Assembly: GCA_902780985.1 (NCBI GenBank)
Contig: CACZHN010000006.1
Coordinates: 1-24,704 of the forward strand
Origin: an uncultured Lachnospiraceae bacterium
Lineage (GTDB): Bacteria > Bacillota_A > Clostridia > Lachnospirales > Lachnospiraceae
Direction of reading: 5' to 3'
Length of the DNA stretch: 24,704 bases
This document shows, one piece after another, positions 6,612 through 13,404 of this stretch (positions are counted from its first letter, which is position 1; every line of letters starts with the position of its first letter). The translations under genes and the position numbers were made by a program. Below the pieces are notes generated by a model. The model saw only the letters and a list, made by a program, of their open reading frames with translations. It ran no database searches and was not told the origin of the DNA.

Positions 6612-8075
6612 TTAATAAGTCAGTGTCATCGGATCAACAAAATTACCGCTTGGATCTTTTACTTCAAAGTGGAGATGAGGTCCTGTGCTGTTTCCTGTAT
6701 TACCCATACATCCCAACTGAGCTGCGGTAGAAACACTGTCACCCGTTGACACGGAAAGTCCGTCCTGAAGGTGACAATACTTGTAAGTATATCCGTCATT
6801 TCCCTGAATTACAACATAATTTCCTTCACTCTGATCAAATCCCGCATCGATAACCGTACCGCCCATAGCTGCAATAATCGGTGTTCCTTCACCCGCAACC
6901 GTATCTACTGCGGTATGATCTTCACTGAAAGCTCTTGTTATTATCGGGGTACCATTATGAGGCCATACTCTGTCACCGATATCCGTGCTTAAATCCTCAA
7001 CTTCCGTATTTTCCTGAGTTTCGGAAGAGTTGACTTCACCGGCTTCCGTTGCTGCTTCTGTTTCGGCTTCCGTTGCTGCTTCTGTTTCGGCTTCCGTTAT
7101 AACTTCCTTATCCTCCTGTGTAACAACCTCCATCGTATTGGTGTTTTCTGCCACATCGATTTTATTCTTCTTCGGATATGTCAAAAATCCGACTGCCAGC
7201 GCTATGCATACGCAAAATGCAACGGCCGCTATAATAATCCTGGTCTTTTTCATTTTTAATACGTTCTTTACCCTTTCGTTTGTGCCTATTTCACCAAACG
7301 CCACAGGGCACGCCGCAATAAAACGTCTCGGAACACTCATATCAAGAAGCGCCTGGGAATAGGATTTTTTCATACCAAATCCAATTAATTTAATAACTTT
7401 CTCATCGCATGCAAACTCTATGTCTTTGCAAAGCAGAACATAGGCAAACCATACAGCCGGATTAAACCAGTGTATAGTTGCAATGAGGAACCCCAAAGGC
7501 TTTATCAGGTGATCCCGCCTTTTTATATGAGCGTTTTCATGCTTCAGAACCATATCCAGATTTATTTCACTAAGTCCGTACGGTACATAGATCCTCGGTC
7601 TGATGATTCCCAGCACGAAGGATGTGCCTATCTTTTCCGACTGATAGATGTTATCCCGAAGCAGTGTCGCATCACCTACTCTCCTCTTAAGAAGGATAAA
7701 TGATACAAATGCATATACCATTGCACATGCAGCTCCTATCATCCACACAATCGAAAGAATACTCATAACATCCGATTTCACCGGTTCACTCTGCTCATGA
7801 ACGTCTACCATAACAACGTCTTCGACATCATTATCATTCACGGCATCCGCTTCTTCCGATACACCCGCCGTCACTATATACTCTTTAGTCGGTAAAGCGC
7901 TGTAATCACTTTCTATAGAGAACGGCACCGCCAGCCTGATAAAGACCAGCAGCCACATCAGACATCTGATATATTTCGGCATTTTCCTGAAGATCAGCCT
8001 GATCAGGAAGCATGCAGCTATAAGCAGTGACGCCGATATACTGATATTCAGAATTTCAGTAAAAATACCTGTCAT
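6612..8075 (-). CDS. M56 (BlaR1-like) membrane protease fused to an M23 endopeptidase
   Basis: A 487-residue fusion. Residues 1-300 are a BlaR1/MecR1-type domain: helices at about 5-30, 35-52, 103-130 and 280-300, the zinc motif HENAH (179-183), and the downstream acidic ligand in 'DIEFACDE' (Glu220). Residues 305-365 are an acidic linker with tandem ETEAATEA units. Residues 370-487 are a LytM/M23 domain with all metal and catalytic residues: His387 and Asp391 (HTAVD), His435 (YCHL) and His467/His469 (HLHF). BlaR1 carries a penicillin-binding sensor in this place; here a wall-cutting or wall-binding domain replaces it. It should sense or process peptidoglycan outside and cleave the BlaI repressor inside. 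It starts one base after the blaI stop. The architecture is seen; the signalling role is inference. Confidence 0.9.
   Translation of the reverse strand: MTGIFTEILNISISASLLIAACFLIRLIFRKMPKYIRCLMWLLVFIRLAVPFSIESDYSALPTKEYIVTAGVSEEADAVNDNDVEDVVMVDVHEQSEPVKSDVMSILSIVWMIGAACAMVYAFVSFILLKRRVGDATLLRDNIYQSEKIGTSFVLGIIRPRIYVPYGLSEINLDMVLKHENAHIKRRDHLIKPLGFLIATIHWFNPAVWFAYVLLCKDIEFACDEKVIKLIGFGMKKSYSQALLDMSVPRRFIAACPVAFGEIGTNERVKNVLKMKKTRIIIAAVAFCVCIALAVGFLTYPKKNKIDVAENTNTMEVVTQEDKEVITEAETEAATEAETEAATEAGEVNSSETQENTEVEDLSTDIGDRVWPHNGTPIITRAFSEDHTAVDTVAGEGTPIIAAMGGTVIDAGFDQSEGNYVVIQGNDGYTYKYCHLQDGLSVSTGDSVSTAAQLGCMGNTGNSTGPHLHFEVKDPSGNFVDPMTLTY
7041..7098 (-). repeat. 24-base tandem repeat coding for the TEA linker
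   Basis: A 24-base unit starting GGCTTCCGTTGCTG occurs twice without a mismatch (7041-7064, 7065-7088) and a third time in part (7089-7098). It is in frame and codes for the acidic linker between the M56 and M23 domains, so slippage would change linker length by eight residues without a frameshift. Confidence 0.85.
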
Positions 8076-8076
8076 T

Positions 8077-8439
8077 CTAGCCCTCCTTGTAATCGTCGAT
8101 CATCTTCTGTATCTCATCAATCTCTTTCTTTGAGAGTTTTCTGTTTCTTGTAAATGCCGCAAGAAACTGAGGTATGTTTCCTTCAAATGTTCTTTCCACA
8201 ACCTCATCTACCTCGGCAGCCTGCACTTCCTCTTTAGTAACAAGAGATGTGATGACCGCTTTCTCACTCTTTACAACACCTCTCTCCGTAAGACGCTTGA
8301 TGACCGTATAAGTCGTAGCCTTTTTCCAGCCAAGTTCAGCTTCGCAAAGCTTGGCAAGCTCCGTACTCTTTATCGGCTCATGCTCCCACAGGATCAGACA
8401 AAACCTGTATTCACTTTCAAAAACCTTTGGTGTACTCAT
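8077..8439 (-). CDS. blaI: BlaI/MecI-family transcriptional repressor
   Basis: A 120-residue winged-helix repressor of the Penicillinase_R family. Visible are 'FESEYRFCLILWEHEPIKST', 'LAKLCEAELGWKKATTYTVI' (recognition helix region), 'KRLTERGVVKSEK' and the C-terminal dimerisation helices. The ORF is open to 8481, but the ATG at 8437-8439 is chosen: AGGAG stands seven bases before it, and the longer form would run into the operator. In relatives the repressor dimer binds its own promoter and is cleaved by the partner M56 protease; the partner here follows one base downstream. Two dyads at the promoter are very likely its operators. Its signal is more likely cell-wall status than β-lactam, as no β-lactamase gene is nearby. 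Confidence 0.9.
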   Translation of the reverse strand: MSTPKVFESEYRFCLILWEHEPIKSTELAKLCEAELGWKKATTYTVIKRLTERGVVKSEKAVITSLVTKEEVQAAEVDEVVERTFEGNIPQFLAAFTRNRKLSKKEIDEIQKMIDDYKEG

Positions 8440-8470
8440 CGCTTTTCTCCTAGTATGATGCATCATAAAA

Positions 8471-8486
8471 GTCGAACGCATTCGAC
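8471..8486. promoter_or_regulatory. Operator dyad 1 upstream of blaI
   Basis: GTCGAACGCATTCGAC is a 16-base inverted repeat with one mismatched pair at the centre side. It lies just downstream of the expected transcription start (about 8491), so a bound dimer would block initiation or early elongation. Its centre is 28 bases from that of dyad 2, which carries the same half-site. Confidence 0.72.
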
Positions 8487-8497
8487 CTCACGATTGA

Positions 8498-8526
8498 AGT
8501 CTAACACGTTCGACCAATTGTGTCAA
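8498..8526 (-). promoter_or_regulatory. Promoter of the blaI-M56/M23-ylmH operon
   Basis: Read on the minus strand, TTGACA (8521-8526) and TAGACT (8498-8503) are exactly 17 bases apart. The -35 is perfect and the -10 matches at four of six bases. The second operator dyad fills the spacer and part of the -10, as expected for a self-repressed BlaI promoter. Confidence 0.72.
8499..8514. promoter_or_regulatory. Operator dyad 2 within the blaI promoter
   Basis: GTCTAACACGTTCGAC is a second copy of the 16-base dyad (consensus GTCGAAC-NN-GTTCGAC) with one half-site change. It covers the spacer and overlaps the -10 box. Two matching palindromes at a BlaI gene's own promoter are strong circumstantial evidence for the operator. 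The half-site differs from the TACA/TGTA half-sites of staphylococcal BlaI/MecI. Confidence 0.75.
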
Positions 8527-8548
8527 TTATAAAATTATTAAGATTGAT

Positions 8549-8929
8549 CTATATCCTGAAATCGTCTTCCTCGAAGATAAACTTAATCTCTTCGTATTCT
8601 TCGCATATATCATCGCATAATCTTCGGAACTTCATGGCATAATCACTCATGTCCGGAGCAACCCTTTCCAGACCTACTATGCGGATAACCTTATCGGTAT
8701 AATCCTCCGTAAGTATGTCATAGAGAGCATCCAGATTGTAGCCGTAATAATCCGGAACTTCGATTCCTTCCCGAACTCTGTCATGGAATTCCTCTTTATC
8801 GGATACTCCGGTAAAGTCTATCGTATAATCCTCTTCGCCCGATCCGGATACAGTCTCATCCCCCTCTTCCGGAGCCGCATAGAAGCTATCATCAAAAGGA
8901 TTCTCATATGCCTTATCATCAATATTCAT
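8549..8929 (-). CDS. Barstar-family ribonuclease inhibitor
   Basis: A 126-residue cytosolic protein with a barstar domain in its last 90 residues: 'DKEEFHDRVREGIEVPDYYG' followed by 'YNLDALYDILTE'. The two aspartates of 'NLDALYD' match barstar Asp35 and Asp39, which plug the barnase active site, and the tyrosines before the glycine match the conserved YYG. An acidic extension of about 35 residues precedes the domain. The ORF could start at GTG (8936-8938), but the ATG at 8927-8929 has better spacing from AGGTAGGTG. It follows the ribonuclease gene with a nine-base gap, the usual toxin-then-immunity order. Its job is to protect the producer from its own ribonuclease. Confidence 0.93.
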   Translation of the reverse strand: MNIDDKAYENPFDDSFYAAPEEGDETVSGSGEEDYTIDFTGVSDKEEFHDRVREGIEVPDYYGYNLDALYDILTEDYTDKVIRIVGLERVAPDMSDYAMKFRRLCDDICEEYEEIKFIFEEDDFRI

Positions 8930-8938
8930 CGCCGGCAC

Positions 8939-9601
8939 CTACCTTTCCTCACCGTAAAGCAGTTCAAAGGTTTCATAGTGATCATCCGTATAATAAACTC
9001 TGCCGTCATCGGAATACACTATTCTCTTGGCTCCTCTTTTCTTCTTGCCCTTGGTATCGATATCGCATTCATGATACTTTCCGTAATCCGGAAGTACGCC
9101 TTCTCTGTTGCCGAAGACATCTCCTCCGATACTCTTACCCGGTGCGTAATCTTCAAGAGAGCCACCGCTCCATCCCAGTTTCTTCGCTTCCTTCTTGGTT
9201 ATGAAGTTGGACGGAAGCTCGCCATAGAGATGAATGTAAAGTGCCACATCTTCCTTGGAAGTATATTCGCCGTCCTTATCCAGAGACTCTTCCGCTTCTG
9301 AAGCAGCCTCCGTAGTTGCTTCAGTCACAGCCTCCGTTGTTGCTTCGGTTGTTACCTCTGTCGCCGCTTCAGTGGTCGCTTCAGTCGTAGCCTCAGTAGT
9401 AACCACCTCCGTGGTTGCTTCAGTGGTCGCCTCCGTTTTGGCTTCCGTAGTTGCCTCTGTTGTTACAACAACCGGCGACTCTGTGGTTGCCTGTGCCTTC
9501 TTCTTTCCGCATCCCGCAGGTGCAAACATGAGAAGCATCACAAGGAGCAGCCCGAACACCGCACGAAACATTTTTATACTTTTGAATTTGAATTCATTCA
9601 T
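8939..9601 (-). CDS. Barnase-type ribonuclease lipoprotein with TEA-repeat stalk
   Basis: A 220-residue protein in three parts. Residues 1-31 are a signal peptide ending in APAGC, a probable lipobox with Cys31 (the -3 position is an atypical proline). Residues 40-103 are a TTEA-type stalk. Residues 112-220 are a barnase domain that aligns closely with Bacillus barnase. The barnase catalytic set is conserved: Lys136 (K27), Arg166 (R59), Glu178 (E73), Arg193 (R87) and His208 (H102), with 'APGKSIGGDVFGNREGVLPD' and 'TDDHYETF' nearly unchanged. It should be an active RNase tethered outside the membrane. Bacillus barnase is secreted free; a lipid anchor suggests retained or contact-type delivery (inference). 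GAGGG precedes the ATG. Barstar follows directly. Confidence 0.93.
   Translation of the reverse strand: MNEFKFKSIKMFRAVFGLLLVMLLMFAPAGCGKKKAQATTESPVVVTTEATTEAKTEATTEATTEVVTTEATTEATTEAATEVTTEATTEAVTEATTEAASEAEESLDKDGEYTSKEDVALYIHLYGELPSNFITKKEAKKLGWSGGSLEDYAPGKSIGGDVFGNREGVLPDYGKYHECDIDTKGKKKRGAKRIVYSDDGRVYYTDDHYETFELLYGEER
9293..9484 (-). repeat. Degenerate repeats coding for the TTEA stalk
   Basis: About 190 bases of imperfect 9-15-base units (GCTTCAGT/GCCTCCGT/GTTGC variants) encode residues 40-103 of the ribonuclease lipoprotein, rich in Thr-Glu-Ala. Codons vary between units, so the protein motif is kept more than the DNA. A plus-strand ORF of alternating Val-Ala-Ser across it is only the antisense shadow. 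Confidence 0.8.
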
Positions 9602-9619
9602 GACTTATCCCTCTGCAGG

Positions 9620-10993
9620 TTAACAATCCTGCTCCAGATTCGAATCAAAACCTCTGCTGAGTTTCTTAAATGTAACTATAAACAACACGATCGACATAGC
9701 CGCAGCACAATAGTCTGTTACAGGCTGTGCCATAGCCGCCATTCTTTCAGTGTGAAATGCATGAGTAAATATATACAGTATCGGCAGATACAGGATACCC
9801 TGTCTCGATATTGAAAGAAGCAGTGACGGGAGCATGGCACCCGTGGACTGGATTGCATTTATCATAACAAAGAGAATTCCGATAACCGGTCCTGCTAAGA
9901 TATAGGTTCTTGAGAACATGAACGCATAATCGAACGCATCCGGATTATCAAGGAACGCCTTAACCAGCGGTCCCGCAAATGTATAACAGATAAATGTCAT
10001 TATCGCACTGAGGATTACCGCAAGCAGCAGTGAAAACTTCAGCACGTCGATATATCTCTTTTTCATCTTTGCACCGAAGCAGTAACCGAGAAGCGGCTGA
10101 ACTCCGGAGCCGAGACCGATAAGAAGCATAACGGCTATCATATTGATCTTCATGGCAACACCAAGTCCCGCAACAGCCATATCGCCGTATTCTTTAATAA
10201 CGTTGTTGATCAGGATGTTGGATACGCTCATGAGGATACTGTTAAGGGATGCAGGAATACCTATAGCAAAAACACCTGTAGCTATACCGTGTCCCGCTCT
10301 GTAATCAGTCGGCTTAATGGAAAGCATGGTCTTCTTTGAAAGAAGATGTGTGAGATAGAATCCTGCAGAAATCACATTTCCCAGAACTGTCGCAATAGCG
10401 GCACCCGCAACATTCCACTTAAAACCTAGGATCATGATCGGGTCGAATACTATATTTACCATGTTACCTACAATGATTCCCATCATGGCAATCTTTGCAT
10501 GTCCCTCGGCACGGATTACATTGCTGAAAATGTTACTGATGATGAGGAACGGAATACCGAAAGCCACGATTCTGAGGTACTGTCCCGTATATCCGATAGT
10601 ATCGGCACTGGCTCCGACCTTCCAGCAGATAGCATCAGCATTTATATAAACCAGTATAAGAGATATAACTCCTACAACAGTTCCTGTCCAGAAACAGAAA
10701 CTGGATATTTTCTTTGCTTTATCAAAATCCCCTTGTCCAAGACTTCTCGCTATGAAGGAGGTTCCTCCGATACCGAAAAGCATACCTACTGCCATAAATA
10801 TAAGGAATACCGGTGTTGCCAGAGATACTGCGGCAAACATCAGTGCATCCTTTGTCTGTCCTATGAAGAAGGCATCGGCAAGGTTGTAAAAAAGGATCAT
10901 GATCATACTTATGATCGACGGGATTACATTGCTGATTACCGCCTTCGGAACAGGCGCATTTCTGAAAATTTCTATATTCTTATCGTTATTCAT
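9620..10993 (-). CDS. MATE-family multidrug/Na+ antiporter
   Basis: A 457-residue protein with twelve hydrophobic helices in two six-helix halves, typical of MATE exporters. Family stretches are 'NVIPSIISMIMILFYNLADA', 'FFIGQT', 'GTSFIARSLGQGDFDKAKK' and, in the second half, 'LIGLGSGVQPLLGYCFGAK'. MATE proteins expel cationic drugs or metabolites using Na+ or H+ gradients; the substrate is unknown. The ATG at 10991-10993 is chosen over a GTG four codons earlier, because that GTG lies inside the TTAGGTGA ribosome site. It follows the seven-helix protein gene by 27 bases and precedes the ribonuclease gene by 18, so it may share a transcript with them. Confidence 0.92.
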   Translation of the reverse strand: MNNDKNIEIFRNAPVPKAVISNVIPSIISMIMILFYNLADAFFIGQTKDALMFAAVSLATPVFLIFMAVGMLFGIGGTSFIARSLGQGDFDKAKKISSFCFWTGTVVGVISLILVYINADAICWKVGASADTIGYTGQYLRIVAFGIPFLIISNIFSNVIRAEGHAKIAMMGIIVGNMVNIVFDPIMILGFKWNVAGAAIATVLGNVISAGFYLTHLLSKKTMLSIKPTDYRAGHGIATGVFAIGIPASLNSILMSVSNILINNVIKEYGDMAVAGLGVAMKINMIAVMLLIGLGSGVQPLLGYCFGAKMKKRYIDVLKFSLLLAVILSAIMTFICYTFAGPLVKAFLDNPDAFDYAFMFSRTYILAGPVIGILFVMINAIQSTGAMLPSLLLSISRQGILYLPILYIFTHAFHTERMAAMAQPVTDYCAAAMSIVLFIVTFKKLSRGFDSNLEQDC

Positions 10994-11020
10994 TTGTTGT
11001 ATCACCTAAAACTAAATTAT

Positions 11021-11758
11021 TTAAATCGGCCAGAATACTATGATTCCCAGCATTGCCATATAGCAAAGTGTTTTGGGCATCATCAGCATGCCGAGCTTAG
11101 GATTCTCCTTACCGAATATCGCTACCGGAAGATAGAATGCAAAGCTTAAGATTACCATGGCTATTATGATCATATAAAATGTCGAAGGCATGGTTGATGC
11201 ATAGGCTATGACTCTGAAGAAGCCCACCACGGTAAGGACTCCTATCATTACGAAGAAAACATTTCTTATAATTGCCCATGTTTTACTGCCTTCCTTTGAA
11301 AACCAGTTGTTCATCGGAAGCAGCAATATGCAGACCCTTATGATCGTAAATACAAGTATCGCCTTCTCAATACCCATATTGTATTTGGACTCGTGATATT
11401 CTACGGAATCCCCCATCTTAAGAAGGACATTGTAGAAAAATGTCATGGTCACGGAAGATATAAGATTGCCGAGTCCGAGAAACATATCCTGTCTCCGCAT
11501 ACTGCCCTTAAAAGCCACAATGATCCTCGGCGCAAGATGGAATCCGTCTCCTATCAGAAGAAGCAGCGCCATCATAAATGCAAAGCTGAACCTGAGGCTC
11601 TGTCTGTGCAGATTCATGTCCCCCGCAATGCGGTCGTACTCCTTAAATGATACATAAGTGATCACCGCAACGAAGATCAAATAGACGATGCAGAAAATTC
11701 CTTCAGCATATCTAGCAACCTTAGGCTTACTATCAACTTCTTTTATATTATCTTCCAT
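11021..11758 (-). CDS. Seven-helix membrane protein of unknown function
   Basis: A 245-residue protein with seven predicted membrane segments (about residues 19-42, 52-72, 88-108, 128-146, 160-185, 193-215 and 222-244). The second contains 'LLLLIGDGFHLAPRII' and the end is 'MAMLGIIVFWPI'. I do not recognise the family. The ORF is open to 11806, but the upstream codons fall inside a long hairpin, and the ATG at 11756-11758 has a GGTGA before it, so the short form is preferred. The gene lies between purB and the MATE gene. Polar residues within the helices (Gly-Asp, His, Arg) suggest transport or sensing, but nothing firm. Confidence 0.6.
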   Translation of the reverse strand: MEDNIKEVDSKPKVARYAEGIFCIVYLIFVAVITYVSFKEYDRIAGDMNLHRQSLRFSFAFMMALLLLIGDGFHLAPRIIVAFKGSMRRQDMFLGLGNLISSVTMTFFYNVLLKMGDSVEYHESKYNMGIEKAILVFTIIRVCILLLPMNNWFSKEGSKTWAIIRNVFFVMIGVLTVVGFFRVIAYASTMPSTFYMIIIAMVILSFAFYLPVAIFGKENPKLGMLMMPKTLCYMAMLGIIVFWPI

Positions 11759-11772
11759 ACTTTTCACCATCA

Positions 11773-11847
11773 GATGACAGAGAACACTATGCCCCTGAGT
11801 GACCATCCAATCTGTGTCATCTCAGGGGTATAGTGTTGTCTGTCATC
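11773..11847. repeat. 75-base near-perfect inverted repeat after purB
   Basis: Arms 11773-11799 and 11821-11847 pair over 27 positions with one G-G mismatch (11782/11838) and one G-T pair (11791/11829). The inner TGAC/GTCA (11800-11803 with 11816-11819) extends the stem by four pairs. No T-run follows on either strand, so it is not a standard terminator. It sits 26 bases after the purB stop and 15 before the start of the next gene. Candidates are an RNase III processing site, an mRNA-stabilising hairpin, or one copy of a dispersed palindromic repeat. Confidence 0.8.
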
Positions 11848-11872
11848 GTTCGTTATAGCTATTAAATACTAT

Positions 11873-13327
11873 CTATACATTGATCACTGCTGTAAGTCCA
11901 AGCTCGTCCTTGTTTGCATCGAGGAGTGGCTTGATCACTTCATTGATGTACTCTTCTGTCTGCTGTGGAGCACGTCCTACATAGAGTGAAGGCTCCATAA
12001 GGCTCTCAAGCTCTTCGAGCGTTCTGCCGAATGCAGGATCAGCTGCGATTCTCTGAAGAAGGTCATTTTCCTTACCTTCACGCTTAACTACAGCACCTGC
12101 TTCCATTGAGTACTGTCTAATCTTCTCATGAAGTTCCTGACGGTCTCCGCCGGCCTTTGTAGCATCCATCATGATGTTCTCTGTAGCCATGAAAGGAATC
12201 TCTTCCATGAACTTCTTGTAGATAACCTTGTCGTAAACAACAAGTCCGTCTACGATATTGAGATAGAGATCAAGGATTCCGTCAACAGCAAGGAATGCTT
12301 CAGGAACAGAGATTCTCTTATTAGCAGAATCATCAAGTGTTCTCTCGAACCACTGTGTAGCTGCTGTGATTGCAGGGTTAACTGCATCGCAGATTACATA
12401 GTTTGCAAGAGATGCGATACGCTCGCTTCTCATAGGATTTCTCTTATAAGCCATTGCTGATGAACCGATCTGGTTCTTCTCGAAAGGCTCTTCGATCTGC
12501 TTAAGGTGCTGAAGAAGTCTGATATCATTTGAGAACTTGTGAGCGCTCTGTGCGATACCTGCAAGAACGTTAAGTACTCTTGAATCAACCTTACGTGAAT
12601 ATGTCTGTCCTGATACAGGATAAACATCATCGTAACCCATCTTCTCTGCAATGATCTTATCAAGCTTCTTAACCTTCTCATGATCTCCGTTGAAGAGCTC
12701 AAGGAATGAAGCCTGAGTACCTGTTGTACCCTTTGATCCCAGAAGCTTCTGCTGTGAGATCATGTATTCAACGTCACAAAGATCCATGTAAAGCTCGTTG
12801 AGCCAGAGTGTTGCTCTCTTACCTACTGTTGTAGGCTGAGCAGGCTGGAAATGTGTAAATGCGATGGTAGGAAGATCCTTGTACTCCATAGCGAACTTTG
12901 AAAGCTCGTTGATTACATTGAGGAGCTTCTTTCTTACCAGCTTAAGACCTTCTGTCATGATGATGACATCTGTATTATCACCTACGTAGCAGCTTGTTGC
13001 TCCAAGGTGGATGATACCTGCAGCCTTAGGGCACTGGAAGCCGTATGTATGAACGTGAGCCATAACATCGTGACGTACCTTAGCCTCTTCAGCCTTAGCC
13101 ATATCGTAATCAATCTCTTCGCTGTGAGCCTTTAACTCGTCGATCATTTCCTGTGTTATACGAGGCTGTCCGTCCTCACCGAGAAGATTAAGTTCCTTCT
13201 CTGCTTCAGCAAGAGCGATCCAAAGCTTACGCCATGTCTTGAACTTCTTATCAGGTGAGAAGATATACTGCATTTCCTTGCTGGCATATCTTTCCGAAAG
13301 TGGGCTTACATACTTATCCTGTGACAT
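11873..13327 (-). CDS. purB: Adenylosuccinate lyase
   Basis: A 484-residue member of the fumarase/aspartase superfamily. The superfamily signature 'GSSAMAYKRNPMRSE' is at 288-302, with the flexible-loop serine pair at 289-290. The catalytic-region histidines lie in 'KVRHDVMAHVHTYGFQCP' and 'AFTHFQPAQPTTVGKR' (His159). It cleaves SAICAR to AICAR and adenylosuccinate to AMP, in the cytosol. The ATG at 13325-13327 follows AAGGAG and is preferred to upstream codons that keep the frame open to 13399. It lies 77 bases after rmlD. It is a housekeeping gene at the end of a polysaccharide operon, with no purine genes nearby in this window. I see no clear promoter in the gap. Confidence 0.97.
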   Translation of the reverse strand: MSQDKYVSPLSERYASKEMQYIFSPDKKFKTWRKLWIALAEAEKELNLLGEDGQPRITQEMIDELKAHSEEIDYDMAKAEEAKVRHDVMAHVHTYGFQCPKAAGIIHLGATSCYVGDNTDVIIMTEGLKLVRKKLLNVINELSKFAMEYKDLPTIAFTHFQPAQPTTVGKRATLWLNELYMDLCDVEYMISQQKLLGSKGTTGTQASFLELFNGDHEKVKKLDKIIAEKMGYDDVYPVSGQTYSRKVDSRVLNVLAGIAQSAHKFSNDIRLLQHLKQIEEPFEKNQIGSSAMAYKRNPMRSERIASLANYVICDAVNPAITAATQWFERTLDDSANKRISVPEAFLAVDGILDLYLNIVDGLVVYDKVIYKKFMEEIPFMATENIMMDATKAGGDRQELHEKIRQYSMEAGAVVKREGKENDLLQRIAADPAFGRTLEELESLMEPSLYVGRAPQQTEEYINEVIKPLLDANKDELGLTAVINV

Positions 13328-13404
13328 ATTATTTCTCCTTTTCACTGTTCTATGTGACGTCTTCGCAGAAAACCCTTTCCTACAAAGACTGACTTTCAAA
13401 ATAA

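Noticed and set aside
9255..9623. Plus-strand Val-Ala-Ser repeat protein
   Set aside because: It is the antisense reading of the TTEA stalk of the ribonuclease lipoprotein; the same happens at 7030-7362.
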